Shown here one piece after another: positions 7,984 through 16,382 of a stretch of 41,774 nucleotides of DNA. The stretch's first letter is position 1, and each line of letters starts with the position of its first letter. Under the pieces are notes generated by a model. It was not told where the DNA came from, searched no databases, and worked only from the letters and a program-made list of their open reading frames with translations. The stretch comes from an uncultured Candidatus Actinomarina sp. (GTDB lineage: Bacteria > Actinomycetota > Acidimicrobiia > Actinomarinales > Actinomarinaceae): the NCBI GenBank assembly GCA_902580215.1, contig CACHJT010000001.1, positions 1 through 41,774 of the forward strand, read 5' to 3'. The translations under genes and the position numbers were made by a program.

Positions 7984-8970
7984 GTGAGTAAAAACATTCT
8001 TGTTACTGGAAGTTCAGGTTTTATTGGCTTTAATCTTTCAAAATGCCTACTCAGTGAAGGTCACAATGTCACTGGTATTGACTCATTTAATGAAGCTTAC
8101 GATCCGAGTTTTAAAAGAATAAGACAGCAAATACTTAAAAAAGATTCAAATTTTAAAGATTATGAATTGAATTTAGATATTTATAAAAATTTAGAACATA
8201 TTAGAAACACTGAAGATGTTAATTATGATATTGTATTTCACTTAGCTGCAAGAGCAGGTGTGAGGCAGAGCTTTTTAGATCCTGTTTCATATATAAAAGA
8301 TAATGCTATTGGCACTACAAACGTGGCTAATTTTGTTAAAGAATGTGAAATAAAAAAATTAGTCTTAGCTTCAACATCCTCAATTTATGGAAATAGTGGT
8401 ACAAATAAGATGATTGAAGGAGTTGATGAAAAGATAGAACCACCTTCAATCTATGCCGCCTCAAAGTTGTCTGGTGAAGTGTTTGCAAAAAATATTCTAG
8501 AAAATTCAGAAACTAACCTTATTATTACAAGATTCTTCACAGTTTATGGCCCTTTTGGAAGACCAGATATGTCAGTCTTACGATTTATACATTGGATTGT
8601 TGAAGGTAAGAAGGTTAATTTATTTGGCGACGGTAAACAATCAAGATCATTTACATATATTGATGATGTAACTGAATTATTAATATTATGTAAAAGTGTA
8701 AATACTGACTGCACACTAAATGTTGGAAATAATCAAACTTCGACTTTAATAGAAGTTATTCAATATATTGAAGAAGCAACTAATACAGAAGCAAATATTG
8801 ATTATCAGGAGCGAGCATACAAAGATCCAGATATCGTTTTGCCAAGTTTAGAAAACACAAAAAATATTACAGGCTGGTCTCCTAAAACAGATATTAAAAG
8901 TGGAGTAGAAAATACTGTAAAATGGTATTTTGAAAATAGAGATTTGATTAAAAATCTAAAATATTTGTAG
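7984..8970 (+). CDS. UDP-glucuronate 4-epimerase-like SDR
   Basis: This extended SDR (328 aa from the chosen start) binds NAD through GSSGFIG at 9-15 and has the catalytic YAASK pair (Tyr157, Lys161). The 'FFTVYGPFGRPDM' block and the 'FTYIDD' motif are signatures of UDP-glucuronate 4-epimerases, which make UDP-galacturonate; other GalE-type roles are possible. I chose GTG at 7984 because it yields the standard N-terminus VSKNILVTG and follows a TACCAT box by 7 bases. ATG at 7975 or TTG at 7918 would add residues foreign to the family. It heads a rightward operon with another SDR and two glycosyltransferases. UDP-glucuronate would come from Ugd encoded at 13036-14235. Confidence 0.78.
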   Translation: MSKNILVTGSSGFIGFNLSKCLLSEGHNVTGIDSFNEAYDPSFKRIRQQILKKDSNFKDYELNLDIYKNLEHIRNTEDVNYDIVFHLAARAGVRQSFLDPVSYIKDNAIGTTNVANFVKECEIKKLVLASTSSIYGNSGTNKMIEGVDEKIEPPSIYAASKLSGEVFAKNILENSETNLIITRFFTVYGPFGRPDMSVLRFIHWIVEGKKVNLFGDGKQSRSFTYIDDVTELLILCKSVNTDCTLNVGNNQTSTLIEVIQYIEEATNTEANIDYQERAYKDPDIVLPSLENTKNITGWSPKTDIKSGVENTVKWYFENRDLIKNLKYL

Positions 8971-8975
8971 GGTTT

Positions 8976-9941
8976 ATGAAAAAAATAATAGTAACTGGTG
9001 GTGCTGGATTTATAGGGACAAGTTTAGTAAAAGCATTGCTAAGAAATGATGTCGAAAAAATACTAATAATTGATGATCTTTCAACGGGTTCTAAATCAAA
9101 TTTAGATAACCTTCTATCAGATAAAAAAATTGAATTCATTCATTCAAAAATTGAAGATATTGAAAATATAAACAAAGTATTTCAAAATTATGACTTTTGC
9201 TATCACCTTGCAGCAGGTGTTGGAGTTCAGTATATTATGGATAATTTGAGTGATTCACTACTAACGAATATTCTTGCTACCCATAAAGTTTTGGAGGCTT
9301 GCCAAGCCAATAATCTACCAGTTTTACTAACTTCAACGTCTGAGGTTTACGGTGTCGCTGAAGATAAAGTTTGGACAGAGGAAACAAAAAGCTTAATTGG
9401 GCCTACTACAAAATTAAGATGGTCATATGCTGCATCAAAAATGATTGATGAGTTTATTGCTCTCTCTCTATATGAAGAGAAAAAAGTTTCACCAATAATT
9501 GTTCGTTTATTTAATATAATCGGACCTAATCAACTCTCAAAATTTGGAATGGTTGTTCCAAGATTTATTGAAGCTGCCATTAATGATGAAGATATACTAA
9601 TTCATGGTGATGGTTCTCAATCCAGATCATTTACTTGGGTAGATGATGTAGTTACCTATCTAATAAAACTTGCAGAGTTAAAAGCATACGGAGAAATATT
9701 TAATATTGGTCAAACAGAGGAAATTACAATAAAAGAACTTGCTGAGCTTATTATTGAAAAAAGCAATTCTAATTCAAAAATTATTTATAAAAGTCATGAA
9801 GAAGTATTTGGGAAATCTTTTGAAGACCCAAATAGACGTACTCCTGGAATTAAAAAAATTGTTGAATTTACTGGAATTAAACCAAGTAAAAATATTGAAT
9901 TTATGGTTGAAAACATAATTAATTACAAACAAAATAATTAG
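8976..9941 (+). CDS. NAD-dependent epimerase/decarboxylase-type SDR
   Basis: This 321-aa extended SDR has GGAGFIG near the N-terminus, a 'TSTSEVYG' loop with Glu123, and 'RWSYAASK' with Tyr151 and Lys155. The T-S-E loop, the RW.Y..SK element and a C-terminal 'RRTPGI' are shared with UDP-glucuronate decarboxylases and the ArnA decarboxylase domain, where that glutamate is catalytic. GalE-type epimerases normally lack this combination. It may therefore decarboxylate UDP-glucuronate or UDP-galacturonate, or act on a related sugar. It starts 5 bases after the preceding gene and ends just before the next. The SDR family is certain, the reaction is not. Confidence 0.72.
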   Translation: MKKIIVTGGAGFIGTSLVKALLRNDVEKILIIDDLSTGSKSNLDNLLSDKKIEFIHSKIEDIENINKVFQNYDFCYHLAAGVGVQYIMDNLSDSLLTNILATHKVLEACQANNLPVLLTSTSEVYGVAEDKVWTEETKSLIGPTTKLRWSYAASKMIDEFIALSLYEEKKVSPIIVRLFNIIGPNQLSKFGMVVPRFIEAAINDEDILIHGDGSQSRSFTWVDDVVTYLIKLAELKAYGEIFNIGQTEEITIKELAELIIEKSNSNSKIIYKSHEEVFGKSFEDPNRRTPGIKKIVEFTGIKPSKNIEFMVENIINYKQNN

Positions 9942-9945
9942 TAAA

Positions 9946-11064
9946 GTGAATATTCTCATAACAACTGGAATATATCCTCCAGATGTTGGTGGTCCTGCAA
10001 GGTTTGTTCCATTAATTGCAGAAAAATTGTCTTACAAAAATAATGTAAAAGTAATTACTTTAAGCCAAGACATGAGTAATTTGGACAAAGATGATTATCA
10101 AGTTATCAGGATTTTAAGAAAACAAAATAAATTTATTAGAATTTTTAAAACATTCTATCTAATACTCAAATTTGGACGAAAGTCAGATGTTATTTTCATC
10201 AATGGTTTGTGGCTTGAAACATATTTAGCGAACTTATTTATAAGAAAAAATACAATTAGAAAAATAGTAGGTGACCCAGTTTGGGAAAAGTATTATTCAA
10301 AATATAAAGTCACTGAAGAATTTGATGAATTTCAGTCAAAAAAATACAACATTTTAATAGAACTTTATAAATTTTTTAGAAATGTTTCTATAAGATCTGT
10401 TGATACAATAATTGTTCCTTCAAATCATTTATCAAACTTTATAAAAAATATTGGCTTTTCTGGCAACTTAATACAAATAAACAATGGAACAAAAAAAAGC
10501 AAAGATATTGAAAAAATATATGATGAAAATAATTTTTTAATTGTAAGTCGACTAGTTAGGCATAAAAATATTGATCTTATAATTAAGTCATTCAATGATT
10601 TAAATAAACAAGATTCTTTAGACTTCAAACTAAACATAATTGGTGAAGGGCCTGAATACAAAAATATTAAAGATCTTATAGCAAAATTTAACTTAAGTGA
10701 TTCTATAAGCCTTATTGGTTCAAAATTTGGCAATGAACTTGAAGAATATTATAAGAATTCAAATTACTTTTTACAATTATCAAGTTACGAAGGAATGCCC
10801 CACTCAATCCTTGAAGCAATGAATCATAAATTAATTGTCATAGCGTCTAAATTTGGAGGAAATTACGAACTTATTGGCAATAATGACTTTGGCTATATTG
10901 TTGAGAGTCTAGAGGTGGATCAAGTTACAGATTCTATAAAAAATGCAATTAATGATAGTCAAAATCAAATCATAGCCTCAAAAGGTAAAAATTTGGTAAA
11001 TCAAGAATATAATATTGAACTAACGACGCAAAAATATGCTGAAGTAATTTTTAAAAATGAGTAA
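9946..11064 (+). CDS. Glycosyltransferase family 4
   Basis: This 372-aa GT-B glycosyltransferase opens with 'GIYPPDVGGPARFV', the GT4 N-terminal glycine-rich loop. It has a clear E-X7-E nucleotide-sugar motif in 'EGMPHSILEAM' near the C-terminal third. A GTG start lies 4 bases after the preceding SDR stop, and the gene overlaps the next glycosyltransferase by 8 bases. It probably adds one sugar of the repeat unit on the cytoplasmic face of the membrane. Donor and linkage cannot be inferred. Confidence 0.85.
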   Translation: MNILITTGIYPPDVGGPARFVPLIAEKLSYKNNVKVITLSQDMSNLDKDDYQVIRILRKQNKFIRIFKTFYLILKFGRKSDVIFINGLWLETYLANLFIRKNTIRKIVGDPVWEKYYSKYKVTEEFDEFQSKKYNILIELYKFFRNVSIRSVDTIIVPSNHLSNFIKNIGFSGNLIQINNGTKKSKDIEKIYDENNFLIVSRLVRHKNIDLIIKSFNDLNKQDSLDFKLNIIGEGPEYKNIKDLIAKFNLSDSISLIGSKFGNELEEYYKNSNYFLQLSSYEGMPHSILEAMNHKLIVIASKFGGNYELIGNNDFGYIVESLEVDQVTDSIKNAINDSQNQIIASKGKNLVNQEYNIELTTQKYAEVIFKNE

Positions 11065-12121
11065 GAAAAAAATACTGTATTTAAACCTTTCAACTAACGA
11101 GAAAGATATATCTCTAGGATTTTCAAATTCTTGGCTCTCAAAGTTTGCTGATAAATTTGAAAGTGTAGATTTGATATCACTCAATATATCATCAAACAAT
11201 CACACAGAATTTAAAAATGTCAATATTTTTGGTATTTCAGAATCAGAAAAGTTGTCAAGGATTGATAAATATTTAAAACTAAAAAACTTAGTCAAAGATT
11301 TAACTCAAAAGAATGATTACTCCATATGTTTTTCACACATGTCACCTTTACTGTCGATAATTGCTAATTGGTACAATAAAAACAATAAGACAATATCAAT
11401 TCTTTGGTACACTCATCCAATGCCAAAAGAGCTAATTAAGAAAATTGTTTTATACATAAGTCTATTTTTCAATAATCAGATTGTTACAGCCTCTGAATCT
11501 TCATTTCCATATTTTTCAAAAAAAGTTAACGTAATTGGTCATGCAATAGACTACGACGCATTTTTAAATAAAAAAACAAATATTAGCAACAATAATTTTG
11601 TTATTTTAAGTAGAATTTCAAAATCAAAAAATTTGGAATTGAGTATTGATTGTTTTTTAAAAAGTAAATTCAATCAAGACTCAATCACAGTGATTGGAGA
11701 TGCTGTAACAGATGCTGATATGGAATATAAAGCTTTCCTTGCTGAAAAATATAGAACAAAAAACAATGTAATTTTTAAGGGCATGATTCCTCACAAAGAA
11801 CTTCCTGTTGTTTTGAGAAGTTATTCATATCATATCAACTCAACTCCCCCAGGATTTTATGATAAGTCTGTTTTAGAAACACTTGCTGCAGGTATATATA
11901 ATTTTTATTTAAATGCTGACTACGATAAACACTTTGATTCAAAATCATTAAAGTATACAAAATTTTCATCTAAACAAAATTCATTAACTGATTTGCTGAA
12001 CTCAGTTTATGAGTTGAATAATAATAAGATTTTAGAAATTGTTTCTTTCGCACAAAACAGTGTCTCAAAAGAGTCCGTAGAAACTATTTCGGATAGAGTG
12101 TTGTCTACAGTTGAGAACTAA
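11057..12121 (+). CDS. Glycosyltransferase, GT4-like
   Basis: This 354-aa protein has the layout of a GT-B glycosyltransferase. Its middle 'NNFVILSRISKSKNLELSI' corresponds to the GT4 'GRL...KN' strand and loop. In the C-terminal donor site the usual first glutamate of E-X7-E is absent: the sequence reads 'STPPGFYDKSVLETLAAG', keeping only the second glutamate. That could mean a changed donor or a distinct subfamily. It follows the previous GT4 with an 8-base overlap and its 3' end overlaps the convergent uxs gene by 17 bases. The GT family call is likely, the activity is unknown. Confidence 0.72.
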   Translation: MSKKKILYLNLSTNEKDISLGFSNSWLSKFADKFESVDLISLNISSNNHTEFKNVNIFGISESEKLSRIDKYLKLKNLVKDLTQKNDYSICFSHMSPLLSIIANWYNKNNKTISILWYTHPMPKELIKKIVLYISLFFNNQIVTASESSFPYFSKKVNVIGHAIDYDAFLNKKTNISNNNFVILSRISKSKNLELSIDCFLKSKFNQDSITVIGDAVTDADMEYKAFLAEKYRTKNNVIFKGMIPHKELPVVLRSYSYHINSTPPGFYDKSVLETLAAGIYNFYLNADYDKHFDSKSLKYTKFSSKQNSLTDLLNSVYELNNNKILEIVSFAQNSVSKESVETISDRVLSTVEN

Positions 12122-13034
12122 CCCAATCTATAGTTTTAGTTAATCCATCCTCTAGCTTTACTTTAGGCTCCCAGTTAAGCAATGTTTTAGCTTTAGTAAT
12201 ATCTGGTTTTCTTTGCTTAGGATCGTCTTGAGGTAAGTCTTTATTGATTAATTTTGAATTCGAATTTGTAATTTCTATTATTTTTGACGCAAGTTGATTA
12301 ATTGTAATTTCAGTTGGATTACCAATGTTGAATACATCATTATGCTCAGATTCCATTAGAGAAACAATGCCGTTAACAGTATCTTGGACGTATGAAAAGC
12401 TTCTTGTTTGAGATCCATCTCCGTACACTGTTATATCTTCACCTTTTAAAGCTTGAACTATAAAATTTGTTACAACCCTTCCATCATTTAATTGCATTCT
12501 TGGTCCATAAGTATTAAAAATTCTAACTACTTTTGTTTCAAGATTATATGTTCTGCTATAAGTTGCTGTTGCCGCCTCGGCAAATCTCTTTGCTTCATCG
12601 TACATACTTCTCTCACCATTGGGGTTCACATTACCCCAGTATTCTTCACTTTGTGGTGAAACTTTAGGATCACCATATATTTCCGATGTTGAGGCTAGTA
12701 AATAGGCAGCGTTCTTTACTTTTGCAAGTCCTAAAGTGTTGATAGTGCCAATACTTCCAGCCTTTAATGTGTTTACTGGATTTTCTTGGTATGCAATCGG
12801 TGATGCTGCACTTGCAAAATGAAAAATAAAATCAATTTCCTCAGAAATATCTATATGATCTTGGACATCATGTTGAATAAAATTTACATTTTTGTGATCC
12901 AACAGATGCTCTATGTTGTTCTTATTTCCTGTAAGCAAGTTATCCAATAGAATCAAATTATGATTCTTCTCAAAAAGGGTATCAGCTAAATGAGAACATA
13001 CAAATCCCGCCCCTCCTGTTATTAAAATATTCAA
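12105..13034 (-). CDS. uxs: UDP-glucuronate decarboxylase (UDP-xylose synthase)
   Basis: This 309-aa SDR converts UDP-glucuronate to UDP-xylose. It shows nearly every UXS signature: 'ASPIAYQENPVNTLK', 'STSEIYGDP' with the catalytic glutamate, 'YWGNVNPNGERSMYDEAKR' with Tyr145 and Lys149, 'NTYGPRM', 'GSQTRSF' and a C-terminal 'KPDITKA'. One oddity is the Rossmann loop: the usual GGAGFIGSH reads GGAGFVCSH, with Cys13 where the third glycine belongs, encoded by TGT. The start is a TTG one base after the ugd stop, so it is co-transcribed with ugd, which supplies its substrate. The 3' end overlaps a convergent glycosyltransferase gene. Confidence 0.92.
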   Translation of the reverse strand: MNILITGGAGFVCSHLADTLFEKNHNLILLDNLLTGNKNNIEHLLDHKNVNFIQHDVQDHIDISEEIDFIFHFASAASPIAYQENPVNTLKAGSIGTINTLGLAKVKNAAYLLASTSEIYGDPKVSPQSEEYWGNVNPNGERSMYDEAKRFAEAATATYSRTYNLETKVVRIFNTYGPRMQLNDGRVVTNFIVQALKGEDITVYGDGSQTRSFSYVQDTVNGIVSLMESEHNDVFNIGNPTEITINQLASKIIEITNSNSKLINKDLPQDDPKQRKPDITKAKTLLNWEPKVKLEDGLTKTIDWVSSQL

Positions 13035-13035
13035 G

Positions 13036-14235
13036 TTAACTCCATGGATAATAAATCACACAGTTATTTTTGGAACAAAATTTATTAAGTTCACTAATAA
13101 AGTCATCTTTTTGTGGGTACATAATTGAAACAAGTGAATTTGAGACAATATCATTAATACTTGATACATGCGAATGTTCTGGTACCTGAATTTTTTGATC
13201 TAAAATAATAACTTCAATTTCCATTTTTGAGAGTATTTTATAAATATCTAAAGTTGGAGAATTTCTTAAATCATCCGTGTCTTCCTTAAATGCAGCACCT
13301 ACTAAATAAATTTTTTCTAAATTATTGCTTTGTTTTAATGATATTAATTGATTAACAGTCCACTTAAGATGCTCATCATTTGATTCAATTATATTTGATA
13401 TTAAAGGTAGATTTAATTCATTTTTATTATAGAAATTATTAACTTCGATAAGATCTTTAGGAAAGCATGAACCTCCCCACGAAGGAGATGGTCTAAAGTA
13501 ATGTGATCCGATTCTGGTATCTAGGCCTACGCCTTTTAATACATCTTGAAGATTTGCATTTGAATACTCAACTAATCTTGTTGCTTCATTTGCAAATGAA
13601 AGTCTCATAGGTAAATACGTATTAGCAAGATATTTTATTAACTGAGAACTTATTGGATCGGTAATAATTATTTCAGTATCGTAGCTGCTGTATAATTGCT
13701 CCAGTTTTTTTACTTTCTCTTGATTTAATCCACCTATTACAACTCTATCCGGATTGAAAAAATCATGAACTGCACTTCCTTCTCTTAAAAATTCCGGATT
13801 AAAAGTTAAAAGATTTTTATCGTAACCCACATTATTACAAACATTTTCAATTTCATATGGAGGTATAGTAGATTTTACAGTGATTGTAATATCTTTATTT
13901 TCAAGCTTTGAAATCTCAGTAATTGCTGATTCTAAAAATTTTGTATCGACAGAGTTAGTTTCAAGATTATTTGGAGTTTGAACACATATAAAAACTATGT
14001 CAGTTTCATCCCAATTAAGACCAAGATAATTTTCATGAAATGACATACGATTAAAATTATCATCCTTAGAAAAATATTCATCAAGGCCAGGTTCAAAGAA
14101 AGGCAACTCTTTACTTGCTAGTCTATTAATTTTTTTGGAATCTAAATCTATAAAGGAAACACTGTGGCCCTGTTCAGCAAAGCCAACACCTGTTACTAAG
14201 CCAACATAGCCTGTACCCACTATGACAATGTTCAT
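13036..14235 (-). CDS. ugd: UDP-glucose 6-dehydrogenase
   Basis: This 399-aa NAD-dependent enzyme oxidises UDP-glucose twice to UDP-glucuronate. It has an N-terminal Rossmann motif (VGTGYVGLVTG), the conserved 'NPEFLREGSA' block and the catalytic Cys257 in GGSCFPKD, followed by 'FKEDTDDLRNSP'. The ATG at 14235 gives the normal family start MNIVIVGTGYVG; an upstream TTG at 14253 adds only six residues. A TAACAT box ends 8 bases before this ATG, pointing to a leaderless transcript. It is the first gene of a two-gene operon with uxs and feeds both that enzyme and probably the UDP-glucuronate epimerase encoded at 7984-8970. Confidence 0.95.
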   Translation of the reverse strand: MNIVIVGTGYVGLVTGVGFAEQGHSVSFIDLDSKKINRLASKELPFFEPGLDEYFSKDDNFNRMSFHENYLGLNWDETDIVFICVQTPNNLETNSVDTKFLESAITEISKLENKDITITVKSTIPPYEIENVCNNVGYDKNLLTFNPEFLREGSAVHDFFNPDRVVIGGLNQEKVKKLEQLYSSYDTEIIITDPISSQLIKYLANTYLPMRLSFANEATRLVEYSNANLQDVLKGVGLDTRIGSHYFRPSPSWGGSCFPKDLIEVNNFYNKNELNLPLISNIIESNDEHLKWTVNQLISLKQSNNLEKIYLVGAAFKEDTDDLRNSPTLDIYKILSKMEIEVIILDQKIQVPEHSHVSSINDIVSNSLVSIMYPQKDDFISELNKFCSKNNCVIYYPWS

Positions 14236-14243
14236 ATTATGCA

Positions 14244-14249
14244 ATGTTA
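14244..14249 (-). promoter_or_regulatory. Candidate -10 box for ugd-uxs
   Basis: TAACAT (in GTTAACAT, reverse strand) lies 8 bases before the ugd ATG. The same TAACAT with the same 8-base spacing precedes rsfS at 39070-39075. There is no Shine-Dalgarno sequence, which is consistent with leaderless initiation. Confidence 0.45.
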
Positions 14250-14266
14250 ACAATTTTTAGTTTTAA

Positions 14267-14272
14267 TATGAT
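14267..14272 (+). promoter_or_regulatory. Candidate -10 box for rightward GT4-wecA-like operon
   Basis: TATGAT ends 5 bases before the ATG at 14278, so transcription would begin at or very near the start codon. The whole divergent gap with ugd is only 42 bases. Confidence 0.45.
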
Positions 14273-14277
14273 AAGTA

Positions 14278-15348
14278 ATGATAAATTATGTTGCTCATTG
14301 GGATTGGATACTGACTAAATCGCGTGGATCAATTGTTGAAAGTATTGAAGATTATGAATTTAGATCTATATGCCCAATTGATAACAAGACTGCCCTGTCT
14401 AAATATTATAAAGATAGTATTGATTGGGGAATTAATAGAACAAACAGTTTTGGATTAAATGGCATATTTAAGTTGATAAAAATACTAAAGACACTAGAAG
14501 ATAAATCAATTATTCATGTTTTTACTATAAAATCAGGCTTTATTTATATTATTTCAAAATTATTTGTAAAAAAAGATTTTAAGGCAATTCTTTCCGTTAC
14601 TGGATTAGGTTTTTTGTTTAGTAGCAATACTTTAGCTAAAATTTTGAAGACACTTCTTAGGCCAATATTCTTTTTATTAATCAATAAAATATATGATGTA
14701 ATTATTTTTCAAAATATAGATGATAAAAATACTTTTCTAGAATATTCAAGATATGAAAATCAGACTAAGTTGATTAAAAGTTCTGGCTTAGATACTGAAA
14801 AGTATGTATTAAAAAATAGTTTCAATAATAATTTAAAAGTAATTTTTGCATCAAGATTGTTAAAAGATAAAGGTGTTAATGAATTTATGGAATTAGCAAA
14901 ATCCTTAGAAGACAGTGAAATAGAATTTTTTATTGCTGGTGACATAGATCTTGGGAATCCTGAGTCTTTAAATGAAAGCGAATTAAACGAATTAAAGAAA
15001 TTAAATTATATTACTTATTTAGGATTTATAGATATAGAAAAAGAGTTACATAATTATGACGTTTTAGTCTCAATGTCAGCACATGAAGGATTTTCTAGAG
15101 TTTTACTCGAATCTTCTTTTGTAGGGCTCTATGTTGTGAGTCTAGAAAATCATGGCACAAAATTTATTTCTGAATTTGAGAATTCAAAATTAATTACATC
15201 TTTACAAATCGATAGTTTCATTGAAGTACTTGAGAATTTAAAACTAACTGATTTAGAACTTAGCTCTAAAAATCGTGATTACATAACAAAAAATTACTCA
15301 TCTAACGAAATTGCTAAACATTTTAAAAATATTTATGAGACAATTTAA
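14278..15348 (+). CDS. Glycosyltransferase family 4 (PglA/WbpX-like)
   Basis: This 356-aa GT-B enzyme has 'LSVTGLGFLFSS' in the acceptor domain, a motif seen in GT4 enzymes that act on undecaprenyl-diphosphate-linked sugars. A complete E-X7-E site is present in 'HEGFSRVLLESS'. The start is an ATG 5 bases after a TATGAT box. Its stop overlaps the next ATG (TAATG), coupling it to a WecA-like transferase. That pairing suggests it adds the second sugar to the lipid-linked intermediate made by its neighbour, which is inference from position. Confidence 0.82.
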   Translation: MINYVAHWDWILTKSRGSIVESIEDYEFRSICPIDNKTALSKYYKDSIDWGINRTNSFGLNGIFKLIKILKTLEDKSIIHVFTIKSGFIYIISKLFVKKDFKAILSVTGLGFLFSSNTLAKILKTLLRPIFFLLINKIYDVIIFQNIDDKNTFLEYSRYENQTKLIKSSGLDTEKYVLKNSFNNNLKVIFASRLLKDKGVNEFMELAKSLEDSEIEFFIAGDIDLGNPESLNESELNELKKLNYITYLGFIDIEKELHNYDVLVSMSAHEGFSRVLLESSFVGLYVVSLENHGTKFISEFENSKLITSLQIDSFIEVLENLKLTDLELSSKNRDYITKNYSSNEIAKHFKNIYETI

Positions 15349-16382
15349 TGAATAATTTTCAAATAAACATATATTTGTCTGCATTCATTGCGCTTGGATT
15401 ATCAATTATTTTAAACTATTTAATTTTTACTCTTACTAAAAATAGAAATTATCAAAATAATTCTGAAGAGGTAAGGCTATCAAAAAGAAACGTGCCTCCT
15501 TTAGGCGGTATTGCAATTGCCCTATCTTTCTTACTTTCTGTAAGACTTCTTGGGCAAGCTGATTCAAATTTTATAACTATAGGTTTGTTTGGAGTTGCAA
15601 TTGCTTTATTAGGTGCATTTGATGATTTTTTTAACCTCAACTGGAAAATAAAACTTTTTTTTCAAATTTTATTTGTTACTGTACCAATTGCTTTATTAAA
15701 TGTATTTTTAAACTTTGAGTCAATGATTGGCATAGATTTAAACAATTCATTAAATATTTTTATTTCAACTTTATGGATAGTTCTTTTAATCAATTCGATT
15801 AATTTTATTGATAATATGGACGGTTTAGCTGTTGTTATTACAGGCGGAATAAGTATTCAAATTGTAATGCTTACTTATATTTTTTCTCAAAATAAGTTAA
15901 CAGATATATCAGTTATTTTGCTTTTTACAATGCTAGGATTTTTTGTTTTCAACTTTCCTCCCGCCAAGTTGTATCTAGGGGACTCTGGAAGCCTCTTTAT
16001 AGGTTTTCTACTTGGATTTGTAAGTATTTTATTTACTTGGAATAATGCCGACAATCAGATCCTTAGCTATGTCATAAGTCCAATTGTATTATTCTTCACA
16101 ATTCCATTATTAGATTTCTTTGTAATTATGCATTACCGTATTTCAAATAAACTTTCCCCTACTACCGGTGGAACTGACCATATTTCTCATAGATTGCTTG
16201 CTTTAGGATTTTCTGAAAAAAAAGTACTTTTTCTATTTTTCATTTATTCTGTTATCAACTTTTTATTAATTATTTGCTTCGTAATGCTTGAAGGATGGCT
16301 ATCAGTATTTTCGTTTTTACTTTACGTACTGCAATTGATTGCAATTTTTAATTATTTAAAAAAATTAAAAATATTAAGTTAA
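15348..16382 (+). CDS. WecA/MraY-family undecaprenyl-phosphate sugar-1-phosphate transferase
   Basis: This 344-aa polytopic membrane protein, with roughly ten helices, transfers a sugar-1-phosphate (GlcNAc-1-P in WecA and TagO) to undecaprenyl phosphate. The diagnostic motifs are in order: 'PPLGG' in the first cytoplasmic loop, the metal-binding 'FDDFFNLNWKIK', 'NFIDNMDGLA', 'LGDSGSLFIG' and the late 'GTDHISHRL' histidine box. It is coupled to the GT4 gene before it and its end overlaps a convergent nucleotidyltransferase gene by 9 bases. It is the second initiating transferase of the window, from an unrelated fold to that at 2673-3290. It could start wall teichoic-like or arabinogalactan-like polymers. 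Confidence 0.9.
   Translation: MNNFQINIYLSAFIALGLSIILNYLIFTLTKNRNYQNNSEEVRLSKRNVPPLGGIAIALSFLLSVRLLGQADSNFITIGLFGVAIALLGAFDDFFNLNWKIKLFFQILFVTVPIALLNVFLNFESMIGIDLNNSLNIFISTLWIVLLINSINFIDNMDGLAVVITGGISIQIVMLTYIFSQNKLTDISVILLFTMLGFFVFNFPPAKLYLGDSGSLFIGFLLGFVSILFTWNNADNQILSYVISPIVLFFTIPLLDFFVIMHYRISNKLSPTTGGTDHISHRLLALGFSEKKVLFLFFIYSVINFLLIICFVMLEGWLSVFSFLLYVLQLIAIFNYLKKLKILS

Noticed and set aside
8976-9941. Calling this SDR plain GalE
   Set aside because: The active-site loop has the ArnA/UXS-type glutamate and RW.Y..SK, unlike GalE, so only the SDR family is claimed.
10425-10733. A 102-codon open frame on the reverse strand
   Set aside because: It lies inside a GT4 gene with intact motifs. 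No start signal or family similarity was seen.
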